Below, piece by piece: positions 24,163 through 31,604 of a stretch of 35,192 nucleotides of DNA. The DNA lies in assembly GCF_016125955.1 (NCBI RefSeq), contig NZ_JADEVE010000080.1, positions 1 to 35,192 on the forward strand, read 5' to 3'. How positions within the stretch are numbered: position 1 is the first letter of the stretch; each line of letters opens with the position of its first letter. Under the pieces are notes generated by a model. The model was not told the DNA's origin, did not search any database, and was given only the letters and a program-made list of their open reading frames with translations. The DNA comes from Acetomicrobium sp. S15 = DSM 107314 (lineage in GTDB: Bacteria; Synergistota; Synergistia; Synergistales; Thermosynergistaceae). The translations under genes were made by a program, and so were the position numbers.

Positions 24163-25916
24163 AAGGTCACCCCCTCGCTCAAGATTCTGCGCTTCTTGGT
24201 TGGCTGCTTTTTAGCTACACCGGCCAGTCGTTCGAAATTCGGACTCAATATAGCTATCGCCGCAGTGGCATAAACCCTGCAGTCTAAAGGTTCATTCCTG
24301 GACTTTTGGGTCCGCTTCACCCATCGCACCTTCCTGGCGCCCTGCGATGTAGTCTCAACCACTCTGCGCTCGGCCGTCAACCCATCAAAGTATTTCTCAT
24401 CATATCCGGTCTCTTCTGAGGCCGGCCAATGGCAATAATCCGGGCCCGGTTCCTCCACTTTCAGCCGCGCAATCAACAGCGCCTTGATCTGATCGACGCC
24501 CAGAGTGAAGAGTAGTGCCTTCTCCCTGCCGGCGCGCGATGGTTTCGAAACCTGGGGAACTCCGGCACCGCCTCGGCCTTTAACTGCATAGACCCTACGA
24601 TCTTCCCTGAGGCGTGTAAATCGATATACCTGAGATGTGGCATGGCCTCCGGAGTCTATGCATACACAGGCCACACTCAACATCTGCCCATCGGCTCGAA
24701 TCCATTGTTGCTTCAAAAGATCGTCCAACTGGCTCCAGACATGCATATCTCTGGCTGGATTGCCCACAAAAACCCTATAGGCAATACCCCAGCTCTCATA
24801 TCCGATGCCCCAACCTACTACCTCCACTTCCAGTCTGTCATCCTGTATGTCGACACCGGCCGTCAGAACGAGGACGCCAAGTGGTGGCATCTTGTATTCC
24901 TCTTTGTGTTGTTCGAGCGTTTCTAATTCAATCGACGAGTCGATAGCATCCCAAGTCCGTGCTAAACGCGTATTGTAAAATACCTGGAGCGCCTGGATAC
25001 CACCGCTTTCCTTGGCTTCAATATATTCTTCGACGAGCTCTGGCCAGGAGATCCAGGGAGATATCAAACCGGTGAGATGAAACGAACGATGTTTCCGTCG
25101 CTCCGGATGATCCGCTATCCAGCGTCCATTCTGACGCTTCCAGTGTTGTTCCTCGGATTCCTTCCCGCAATGGGGACAACGCATGACGGGATTCTCTTCG
25201 CGTCCCTGCCAGATAAGTAATTCCCACCTTGGATTGACGTCCTTCCCGCATTTTGGGCATGGCCAATACCAGCGTTCCATGGTCCCCTTCTTCCATTCGC
25301 TGTCTATCGGGGATAGGTCCGTAATAGTGGGAGTGGATGTTTGGATAACCAAAGAATTCCAATATGTAGTGACGCGCTTTTCCGCCAGTTTCCTTGGATC
25401 TCCTTCAGTGCCGGCACTTGCCGGATAACCGTCGATTTCGTCCATCAAAAGCGCTCTAACCGGCCTCGAGGCCAGCTTCTTCGGGCTGTTCGCTCCAACG
25501 ATGGCTACATATCCGCCCGGGAATTTCTTGGAGAGAATCGTATTGTCTGAACTCCTGGACTTGACATCCCGGATCTTTTCCCTCAAAACCGGCGTATCCT
25601 GTATCGTAGGTGCCAGGCGCTCTTTTGAGAACGACTCGCCCAGGTCTTCCGATGGCCATACCCATAGAATGGAACATGGATCGACATCGACAAGATACCC
25701 AAATATATTCAGCTCGATTTCCGTCTTTCCTGTTTGCGCTGCGGCCATAACGGTAACCCGCCTGACCCTTGAATCAGTGACGCAATCCATAATTCCCCGC
25801 TGATAGGGAGCACGGTCAGTCTTCCAGCGCCCTGGCTCAGATGCATATTCTCTCGATAGCCGTCGGAATTTATCAGCCCACTGCGATACCGTCAGGTTCG
25901 GAGGTGGAGCTATCAT
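24159..25916 (-). CDS. Terminase large subunit, GpA family
   Basis: About 585 residues. The family start (MIAPPPNLTVSQWADKFRRLS) leads to an ATPase domain with Walker-A-like AAQTGKTE and Walker B ALLMDEID. A zinc-ribbon-like CPKCG...CPHCG pair follows, then the nuclease domain with LTAGVDIQDDRLEVEVVGWG. The enzyme cuts concatemeric DNA and powers its entry into the head. Its start overlaps TerS by 44 bases; the frame is open to 25988, but the ATG at 25916 fits the family. GpA-type terminases usually work at cos sites. Confidence 0.95.
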   Translation of the reverse strand: MIAPPPNLTVSQWADKFRRLSREYASEPGRWKTDRAPYQRGIMDCVTDSRVRRVTVMAAAQTGKTEIELNIFGYLVDVDPCSILWVWPSEDLGESFSKERLAPTIQDTPVLREKIRDVKSRSSDNTILSKKFPGGYVAIVGANSPKKLASRPVRALLMDEIDGYPASAGTEGDPRKLAEKRVTTYWNSLVIQTSTPTITDLSPIDSEWKKGTMERWYWPCPKCGKDVNPRWELLIWQGREENPVMRCPHCGKESEEQHWKRQNGRWIADHPERRKHRSFHLTGLISPWISWPELVEEYIEAKESGGIQALQVFYNTRLARTWDAIDSSIELETLEQHKEEYKMPPLGVLVLTAGVDIQDDRLEVEVVGWGIGYESWGIAYRVFVGNPARDMHVWSQLDDLLKQQWIRADGQMLSVACVCIDSGGHATSQVYRFTRLREDRRVYAVKGRGGAGVPQVSKPSRAGREKALLFTLGVDQIKALLIARLKVEEPGPDYCHWPASEETGYDEKYFDGLTAERRVVETTSQGARKVRWVKRTQKSRNEPLDCRVYATAAIAILSPNFERLAGVAKKQPTKKRRILSEGVTL

Positions 25917-26628
25917 CTTCGAGATCGTCCTGCAGAGCCTTTTCAACGAGATCGTCCGTATTGACTGCTGCAAGCTCTCCAAGGGCATCTCTCACCTCCT
26001 CCATGACAAGTGCCTGAATTTCCGCTGGATCATCAATGTGCGCCAGGGTTGAGGCCAACTTGTTCGGCATTCCGAGCATTCGGCTTCGAAAGATCGTGAT
26101 GAGATCTCCCCAAATCTGCATAACTGTTTCGATTTTTGCCGTCTCTCCCTTGAGGATCTCCACGGCGATCTCGGCCTTATCAGCCTTGGCCCTCGTAAGC
26201 CGCAAAGTCTCAATATCGATGTCGTCCTGGTTACTCCTGGAATTATTACGGAGATATTCGTGATATGACCTGAGCGCTTCGAGAAAGGAATATCTTTCGC
26301 CATCTGCATCTTTGACGAATACACCACGGCTGGCGAGTTTTTGCACCCATCTGGCCGTTATTTCAAGAATCTCTCCCAACTCCGCCGCAGAAACCTTTGC
26401 CTTTTTGATGAATTCTACCGGCGAATTTGGCAGAACTGCTGTAATCGGCACTTCCTGAGCTCGTTCATATTCGAAATAGGCTCTGGCGCAGATCCCGAGA
26501 TCGTAAACGCCACGGCTTATCCTTTTGAAAATCCCCTTCCTGGTGAGCTTCTGTACCGTCCTCGGCGTGATACCCAATAGCCTTGCCAAATCCTGCGTAG
26601 TGCCCTCGAAAGTATCATCTTTTTTCAT
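25873..26628 (-). CDS. Terminase small subunit with two Nu1-like HTH domains
   Basis: 251 residues. Two winged-HTH-like units follow each other: residues about 9-53 (TQDLARLLGITPRTVQKLTRKGIFKRISRGVYDL) and 79-125 (AAELGEILEITARWVQKLASRGVFVKDADGERYS). Both resemble the single DNA-binding domain of lambda Nu1. The C-terminal part (about 135-250) is helical, as expected for oligomerisation and TerL contact, and ends acidic. It recognises the packaging site. It is the first gene of the late operon, behind a long intergenic region. Confidence 0.88.
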   Translation of the reverse strand: MKKDDTFEGTTQDLARLLGITPRTVQKLTRKGIFKRISRGVYDLGICARAYFEYERAQEVPITAVLPNSPVEFIKKAKVSAAELGEILEITARWVQKLASRGVFVKDADGERYSFLEALRSYHEYLRNNSRSNQDDIDIETLRLTRAKADKAEIAVEILKGETAKIETVMQIWGDLITIFRSRMLGMPNKLASTLAHIDDPAEIQALVMEEVRDALGELAAVNTDDLVEKALQDDLEDDSSTSEPDGIAVG

Positions 26629-27004
26629 TCCAATTCCCCTTCAAAGACATGAAACCGAGCTGTTAAAAAAGTTCACAAAAACGAACGTCACTGCGAAGCG
26701 AACAGGGTCGAAGGGTGTTCGCAGCTGGGGACCAAAAGCGAGTCCCTTCGGGCCCCACCCTGGAGGCACCGGGAGGACCCGCGAAAATCCCGCTAAGTCC
26801 CTTGTTGCAACGGTTTCCGCAATTTTCCAGGCCATTTTTTACTTAGTAAACATAAAGAACAATGTGTTGCCTAAAATTAAAGTGCTGAAAACCCGCTACA
26901 CCACTGGACTTTTAAGGGTTACAACCGAAATCCAAACTACCTAAAATCAGTAGAAAAAGCGAAAGCGAACGCGGACCCAAAATCGGCCTTTTTAGAGGTC
27001 AAAA
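26629..27004. promoter_or_regulatory. Intergenic region before terminase: candidate cos and late promoter
   Basis: About 375 bases with no convincing gene. It contains GC-rich paired elements: CGAAGGG/CCCTTCG at 26709-26715 and 26744-26750, and GGGAC/GTCCC close by. A CGCGGGTCCTCCCGG word (minus strand, around 26773-26787) is similar in style to sequences near cohesive ends of lambda-like phages. The half nearest integrase is AT-rich. With a GpA/Nu1-type terminase next door, a cos site here would be expected, and the late operon needs a promoter here. Neither can be pinned to exact bases. Confidence 0.4.
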
Positions 27005-27715
27005 TTAGGCCTGTTTTTGTGACGTAAGAAGGGGTTTTTGGAAGACCCCCGTGTCTTTCGCTCTGACCGGAAATGCCTTTTTTGTTCTGTATGTAACTGT
27101 TTGATATGCCGCAGCGTGATCATCCTGGGTAATGCCGATATACCGAAGGGTGATCTCCGGAGTGCTATGCCCGAAAATCTTTTGCAGAACGGCAATGTCT
27201 CTCGTTTTACGGTAGAAGTGATATCCGAAAGTCTTTCGCATGGTATGGGTTCCGACCCGCTCCTCGATTCCGCATGCCTCCGCGGCCATTCGCAGGATTT
27301 CCCATATCCTTATACGGCCCAGTGCCCTCGTCTCGCCGTTTTCGCCCAGCCTCCGAGAAGGAAACAGCGGTTCCGACAAATCCCATTGCGATATGGGCGA
27401 AAGCTGAGATTTGATTACATATTCGAGTTCTGTCCCCTTGATTCGTATGATTCGCTTCCTGTTCGTAATCGTCCTTGCCTTGCCTTTTTTGCGCGTTTTC
27501 TGTTCAAGTATCCATATTTCCTTTCTCCACCTGCGCGCTCCGGACTTAAACTCCTCGATAATGTCACCGAACGTCAGCCGACGAAGATCCGAAACGCGAA
27601 GACCGGTGTGGATTCCAAACTCGAATAGCAGATAATATACGGGATTCCACCGCCCCAGATACTCCGCAACCGAGACGACATCAGCCCGATTCCTGATCGG
27701 CTCGACATATTCCAT
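27005..27715 (-). CDS. int: Tyrosine recombinase (integrase), short form
   Basis: About 236 residues, lacking the usual arm-binding domain. The catalytic domain has the first arginine in HTGLRVSD, a beta-hairpin with a lysine (TITNRKRIIRIKG), HTMRKTFGYH (box II His and Arg), FGHSTPEITLRY with the final His and nucleophile Tyr. It would integrate the circle into the host chromosome, perhaps at the tRNA-like core at 673-693. The ATG at 27715 has GAGGTG upstream. It is separated from the early operon by a terminator and may use its own promoter. Confidence 0.9.
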   Translation of the reverse strand: MEYVEPIRNRADVVSVAEYLGRWNPVYYLLFEFGIHTGLRVSDLRRLTFGDIIEEFKSGARRWRKEIWILEQKTRKKGKARTITNRKRIIRIKGTELEYVIKSQLSPISQWDLSEPLFPSRRLGENGETRALGRIRIWEILRMAAEACGIEERVGTHTMRKTFGYHFYRKTRDIAVLQKIFGHSTPEITLRYIGITQDDHAAAYQTVTYRTKKAFPVRAKDTGVFQKPLLTSQKQA

Positions 27716-27761
27716 TGGCAACACCTCTATCAGGCAAGGAGACTAACGACAGGATGGAAGA

Positions 27762-27800
27762 GCAAAAAATAAAGACCCCCTGCCAAAGCCGGGGATCTTT
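27762..27800 (-). terminator. Intrinsic terminator at the end of the early operon
   Basis: On the minus strand AAAGATCCCC (27800-27791) pairs with GGGGTCTTT (27779-27771) with one bulged A, and is followed by ATTTTTTGC. It would stop early transcription before the integrase gene, which begins about 50 bases later. Confidence 0.75.
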
Positions 27801-27853
27801 GAACATTCCGCCACAATACAAGTTTACTCGCAAATCCAATATTAACAACCCCC

Positions 27854-27937
27854 TTAAGGGTACCATTAAGGGTACCATTAAGGCTATCGTTAAGGGTACC
27901 ATTAAGACTCTCGTTAAGGGTACCATTAAGACCGTCA
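27854..27937. repeat. Seven tandem copies of a 12-bp repeat
   Basis: Units of TTAAGGGTACCA start at 27854, 27866, 27890 and 27914 as exact copies, alternating from the third unit on with diverged units at 27878, 27902 and 27926 that keep TTAAG. The period is strictly 12 bp. GGTACC makes each exact unit palindromic in its core. The array lies between the last early gene and the terminator. It could be iterons for replication initiation, arm sites for the integrase, or a coding repeat of four residues on the plus strand. Confidence 0.9.
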
Positions 27938-27952
27938 TCAAAAATTAGCCTA

Positions 27953-28459
27953 CTAATACTCGCCCAACTTCCAGCCGGCCACAGGAGCTAATACCGCAGC
28001 TCTGGCAATTGCCCGCGGAACTTCCTGTCTTCGCCGTCGTATAGTGCTTTCGCTCACATTGTGCTTGATCGATAGATTCCGCATTTGCGATTCCTGGAGC
28101 CTTGAATGCCCGCGCATCGAATCTATCCAAACCACATGATCGACGAATATCGCCCAGCTTTGCGGGAAGGATTTACGATATTCCTTCGCTGCGGTGACAA
28201 TTCGCTCCCAACCTCCTGCATAATCAAGGATTTCGTCTATCTTGTCGGCCTTGAAAATCAACGACTCCTGTGGTGCATGGCCTAACGGAGTTAAATCCAC
28301 TCTCTCGTTTTCTTTTGATTGATCCTGAAATGGCGCTATTATATCAGCCAACTCACTTGATGATGGAGGAGGCACCTCTCCAGAAAGAATTCGCAGGCCC
28401 TGAGGATGATAGATAACGACGAATTCGATAATATCCGCAACCTGTCGTATCCTGTTCAT
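27953..28459 (-). CDS. HTH protein at the end of the early operon, possible regulator
   Basis: About 168 residues. The first part (RIRQVADIIEFVVIYHPQGLRILSGE) is not recognised. The C-terminal part (about 120-160) has a helix-turn-helix pattern, LQESQMRNLSIKHNVSESTIRRRRQEVPRAIA, as found in sigma-like or ArpU-type late regulators. Coming last in the early operon, it is a reasonable candidate for the activator of the late promoter. A GTG at 28480 overlapping the dnaC stop is an alternative start; the ATG at 28459 has AAAGG close upstream. Confidence 0.7.
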   Translation of the reverse strand: MNRIRQVADIIEFVVIYHPQGLRILSGEVPPPSSSELADIIAPFQDQSKENERVDLTPLGHAPQESLIFKADKIDEILDYAGGWERIVTAAKEYRKSFPQSWAIFVDHVVWIDSMRGHSRLQESQMRNLSIKHNVSESTIRRRRQEVPRAIARAAVLAPVAGWKLGEY

Positions 28460-28476
28460 GCCTTTATCCCTCACCA

Positions 28477-29391
28477 TCACATGACTTGCCTAAGGCGCCA
28501 ATCAGGCCCCGTCATGGTAATCCACCTGCAGAGTTCCGCGAGGCGCGAAACTATCCGCCGGCCCATCAGCCCACCATAATGACTCGATATTTCATCAGGG
28601 TCAGTTAAATTCGTCGTCACGAATGTCAGCTTCCTGTTTCTCATACGCTGGTCCAGAACTTGAAAAACCCGCTCAGCAACCCATTCATACTTCGTCGATT
28701 CAGCCCCGAGATCATCAAGGATCGCCACATCTGCTGCTATTACAACCTCCGCCGGGTCCAATCCGGTTTTGGTCGCAAACCATTTTCTGGAGGCATCTAT
28801 CAGGTCCGGCAGGCTCACGAAGACTGTATAGCATCCTGCTTCCAGCGCAACTCTCGCGAGGGCCACCTCCAGGTGGCTCTTCCCAACCCCAGGAGGGCCC
28901 ATAAGCATTAGCCCCTTGAGCGGTAGATTGCCATTCAGGATCCTTTGCCCTATTTCGATCGCGGCTTGGCGGGCCACCTCGGTCCCCTCCGTCTTCTCGA
29001 AGCCGTTGATCGTCTTGTCGCTCAGGTTCTCCGGAAGCCTCGCAGCTTTCAGCGCCGCTTTCATTCTCCGTTCGGCATTTGCCGATCTCGCTCTCTTGCA
29101 CGGCCTGTACGTGAGATATATCCTTCCGCCCGAGGCAGTCGCCACAGGCTGCATCCCTTTGAGCTGACACGCTGCCAGTCCTTTGCATTCCTGACAATAT
29201 TTCATTTCCCTGTCCAGTCTTATCAGTGCAAACGCATCCGATTCCGAGGGCGCTTTCACCATCTCCGCCGCTTTGGCCATATACGCTGCCAGATCCTGCT
29301 TGAGCAGCGATTCTCTTCTGCTGTTCCCACCATTCCCGGTATTGGTCGGGAAGTCGTTCTTTGTCTCGTTTATCGCTATTCCCTCCGGCAT
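28477..29391 (-). CDS. dnaC: DnaC-type helicase loader (AAA+ ATPase)
   Basis: 304 residues. The N-terminal part contains CQECKGLAAC, a small Cys motif common in phage DnaC-like loaders. The ATPase follows with Walker A GPPGVGKSH (about 173), Walker B AILDDLG, and VTTNLTDPDEISSHYGGLMGRRIVSRLAE (sensor and arginine finger). It loads the host replicative helicase at the phage origin together with the upstream initiator. The ATG has AGGAGGG seven bases before it. About 675 bases of its length are also open in the initiator frame. Confidence 0.93.
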   Translation of the reverse strand: MPEGIAINETKNDFPTNTGNGGNSRRESLLKQDLAAYMAKAAEMVKAPSESDAFALIRLDREMKYCQECKGLAACQLKGMQPVATASGGRIYLTYRPCKRARSANAERRMKAALKAARLPENLSDKTINGFEKTEGTEVARQAAIEIGQRILNGNLPLKGLMLMGPPGVGKSHLEVALARVALEAGCYTVFVSLPDLIDASRKWFATKTGLDPAEVVIAADVAILDDLGAESTKYEWVAERVFQVLDQRMRNRKLTFVTTNLTDPDEISSHYGGLMGRRIVSRLAELCRWITMTGPDWRLRQVM

Positions 29392-30151
29392 CCCTGCACC
29401 CTCCTCTCGTCGAAGTTTTCTGGTATTGCAGGCTGTTCAGCAGATATCCCGCCGTCAGTTCGGTCAATGGACGCCCTTTTCGCTTGAAACGCTCCTCCGC
29501 CGTAAGGAGTTCTTTTTGCACTCTCGCAGGCGTGTGGAGCTTTTCCAGTTTTCGGAAAGCCATAACCTCATCCCACGAAAGACCGCTCCTGGAGGTCTTG
29601 AACAACAGAAGCTCCGCCGTGGGCCTCATGATTTCTGGAACACTTTTAGCATCGTAAGGGGATGTCTCCTCATGGTTAGGTTTCTGTTGTGTTTCAGGCT
29701 CGGCCTTTTGGGCGCCGGAAGTGTTAGCTTCCCCCGAAGGGGTAGTATTTATATCTCGTTCATTGGTTATAGTTCTATGGCTATAGTTCTGTGTGTCTGT
29801 GTGGCACACCGGGTGTGTCTGTGTGGCACACCCCCCGTGTCCCTGTGACACACCCCCCTTAAGGATATATATTGAGGTTTGCCCTTTCTCGCCACGATAT
29901 TGATGTTGAATGTATCCTTTATCCTCGAGGGTCCTGAGTGACCGGTGAACGGTCCTATACGAACAACCGGCCCGTTTCATAAGAGCCTTAACCGATGGGT
30001 AACAGGTGCGCCCCCTGGTGGACGCGAAAGAACAAAGCGCAGCATAAATAGCCTTGTCATAAACTGAAATAGTCTCATCGGTCATAACGGCAATATCCAG
30101 AAAACAAAACCAAAAATCTCGTGAATCTTGGATTTCCACGGTTTCAGACAC
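28715..30151 (-). CDS. Winged-helix replication initiator (end uncertain)
   Basis: The conserved part is a winged-helix domain (about 25-95 of the product: TDETISVYDKAIYAALCSFASTRGRTCYPSVKALMKRAGCSYRTVHRSLRTLEDKGYI), then a polar linker and a second helical unit (about 180-250, LTELTAGYLLNSLQYQ). Such proteins bind the phage origin and recruit the helicase loader. The frame does not stop where expected near 29391 but stays open to 28715, inside dnaC and out of phase. The last 225 or so residues are Gly/Asp/Arg-rich and look like an out-of-frame reading. The GTG at 30151 with AAGGGG upstream is preferred to the ATG at 30184. Confidence 0.8.
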   Translation of the reverse strand: MSETVEIQDSRDFWFCFLDIAVMTDETISVYDKAIYAALCSFASTRGRTCYPSVKALMKRAGCSYRTVHRSLRTLEDKGYIQHQYRGEKGQTSIYILKGGVSQGHGGCATQTHPVCHTDTQNYSHRTITNERDINTTPSGEANTSGAQKAEPETQQKPNHEETSPYDAKSVPEIMRPTAELLLFKTSRSGLSWDEVMAFRKLEKLHTPARVQKELLTAEERFKRKGRPLTELTAGYLLNSLQYQKTSTRGGCRDAGGNSDKRDKERLPDQYREWWEQQKRIAAQAGSGSVYGQSGGDGESALGIGCVCTDKTGQGNEILSGMQRTGSVSAQRDAACGDCLGRKDISHVQAVQESEIGKCRTENESGAESCEASGEPERQDDQRLREDGGDRGGPPSRDRNRAKDPEWQSTAQGANAYGPSWGWEEPPGGGPRESCAGSRMLYSLREPAGPDRCLQKMVCDQNRIGPGGGCNSSRCGDP

Positions 30152-30156
30152 TGCCT

Positions 30157-30846
30157 TCACCCCTTTTGTCCCACAGGCGACCATGCTTCACATTGCTTGA
30201 AGTGAAAAGGCACTCCGGCCTTTTGGCATTGACCTATCAAAGAGCTTACTCGATCAGGATGCACCTGTCCGGTATCATGACTGGGTTCATTGCCGCACAT
30301 TACCCAGTCAATAGTCCTAAAATTCGTGATCCAACCAGGGGCGTGATCACCACCGTATCCATCCTTGGCAGGATATTGTCTGGGGTTGAGCCACTCGAAA
30401 ATATCTATCTCTTCAAACAACGGCTCACAGTACACGAATCGGACCGCAGCGCGAATGTCGAGTAAAATAGGTATCCTGTCATCAGCAGTGCGCTGGTTTT
30501 CGATGGTCACGCCCAGCCAAACATTTGGAAAAGCTCGATTGAAAGTATCTGTTTCTGCCTCTAATCGTTCAACGATCCGTTTCATACGTTCCGGCCTTTT
30601 CGTTAAAAGCATGAAGGTATGACGTCGACATTCGATGGAATGCATCACTGAAAAAACTGCCTCGAGCCACTGATCAGGCACATCTTCATGAAACAGATCT
30701 CCCATACTGCAGACGAGGATCTTTCCCGGCTTATTCCACTTCAATGGCTGATCCAATATATCCTCACGAAACACCAATGCCGGGGGACAACCCGTGATCG
30801 GATCCCAGATGGTATCAATCCATTTGATCCTTGAATTGTCAAACAT
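30157..30846 (-). CDS. Phage Gp37/Gp68 (DUF5131) family protein lacking the Cys cluster
   Basis: The 229-residue product has the family's IKWIDTIWDPITGC start, PLKWNKPGKILVCSMGDLFHEDVPDQWLEAVFSVM, LLTKRPERM, WLGVTIENQ, VYCEPLFEEIDI, IDWVMCGNEPSHDTGQVHPD and VPFHFKQCEAW. Family members usually have about 40 more residues after the first GC, with a CxxCYA-type motif; here the sequence passes straight from DPITGC to PPALVFRED. The function is unproven even for complete members, which look like radical-SAM or metal enzymes. The ATG at 30846 follows AGGAGG. Confidence 0.88.
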   Translation of the reverse strand: MFDNSRIKWIDTIWDPITGCPPALVFREDILDQPLKWNKPGKILVCSMGDLFHEDVPDQWLEAVFSVMHSIECRRHTFMLLTKRPERMKRIVERLEAETDTFNRAFPNVWLGVTIENQRTADDRIPILLDIRAAVRFVYCEPLFEEIDIFEWLNPRQYPAKDGYGGDHAPGWITNFRTIDWVMCGNEPSHDTGQVHPDRVSSLIGQCQKAGVPFHFKQCEAWSPVGQKG

Positions 30847-30867
30847 AGCCACTTCCTCCTAAGGATA

Positions 30868-31119
30868 TTATTTACAATCTCTATATGCTTTACCCTCAAC
30901 CATCACCCAATCGTTTCCTTCCCGATAGGATCCCGGTTTATCTTCATTCATCCAAAAAAACTTCTCTTTATGGCCTGCACGGCACTGATATATAGAAGGT
31001 TCATCGCATGGCATAAGGTCATTTATTTCGCAGCCGCAATCTTCACCCGCAAGTCCGTCATAGCCGTGTGTAATCAGCCAGTTTTTGACGATCTCCCGAA
31101 TAGCCCATCTATTATTCAT
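30868..31119 (-). CDS. Small Cys-rich phage protein 1
   Basis: About 83 residues. IVKNWLITHGYDGLAGEDCGCEINDLMPCDEPSIYQCRAGHKEKFFW places four cysteines and one histidine in a compact pattern suited to zinc binding. Proteins of this type are common in phage early regions, with no known function. The ATG at 31119 has GGGGGG upstream; the frame is open to 31137. It is the third of a run of small Cys-containing genes. Confidence 0.75.
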   Translation of the reverse strand: MNNRWAIREIVKNWLITHGYDGLAGEDCGCEINDLMPCDEPSIYQCRAGHKEKFFWMNEDKPGSYREGNDWVMVEGKAYRDCK

Positions 31120-31399
31120 CGCTGGCCCCCCGTTCATCGGTTAACTCATCGAAGACAACCACGGATTTACAGCAGGATAGAACGAGATGCCTGCCTCCGT
31201 CCCACCTGCCTCCGTCCCAAAAGGGTTCGGAGCGCAGCTCTTCGAGATCTTTCGACAATCCGTCCGCATCGAAAAGCGGACACCAATCCCCACATGATTT
31301 TTTGAAGGCTTCTGTCCCAGCAAAAGGACACATCTGCTTTCGAAAAACCTTTCCTCGCTGAATCCACAACGAGCCGTCCTTGTCAATCTTGCCTTTCAT
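31112..31399 (-). CDS. Small Cys-containing protein 2
   Basis: 95 residues with C at MCPFAG, KKSCGDWCPLFD and LSCCKS. The N-terminus, KIDKDGSLWIQRGKVFRKQMCPFAG, is of the type seen in short phage proteins that may bind zinc. GAGGAGGGGGACAGCA precedes the ATG. It overlaps both neighbours. No function is assigned. Confidence 0.7.
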   Translation of the reverse strand: MKGKIDKDGSLWIQRGKVFRKQMCPFAGTEAFKKSCGDWCPLFDADGLSKDLEELRSEPFWDGGRWDGGRHLVLSCCKSVVVFDELTDERGASDE

Positions 31400-31604
31400 T
31401 GCTGTCCCCCTCCTCGAAAAGAAGCTTCTGGACCCTGAGGCCCCATTCTCTGGCTCTGTCCCTGTATTCGTCCTCGCTCATTCGATCGAACAGAAAACAT
31501 ACATCGCAGTCGGTCATATGCATATAACAAATCTCTTGCCGCATGCTCCAGTGGCTGCACCGGAACCTCCGACCGGCTGAATCAGGATGCTCCTTGCGTT
31601 CCAT
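31383..31604 (-). CDS. Small Cys-containing protein 3
   Basis: 73 residues, polar and charged. FRCSHWSMRQEICYMHMTDCDVCFLFDRMSEDEY carries four cysteines and two histidines, followed by a helical tail (REWGLRVQKLLFEEG). It overlaps the dGTP-domain gene by 23 bases and the next gene by 17. The cluster of three such genes suggests shared regulation. Function unknown. Confidence 0.7.
   Translation of the reverse strand: MERKEHPDSAGRRFRCSHWSMRQEICYMHMTDCDVCFLFDRMSEDEYRDRAREWGLRVQKLLFEEGDSNERQD

Noticed and set aside
27681-27941. Minus-strand frame of 86 codons with VLMVPLT repeats
   Set aside because: It is a reading of the same 12-bp array, runs through the terminator into integrase and has no binding site.
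27715-27948. Plus-strand frame of 77 codons with KGTI repeats
   Set aside because: It lacks a ribosome binding site, opposes the operon and contains the terminator; the repeat itself is reported as DNA.
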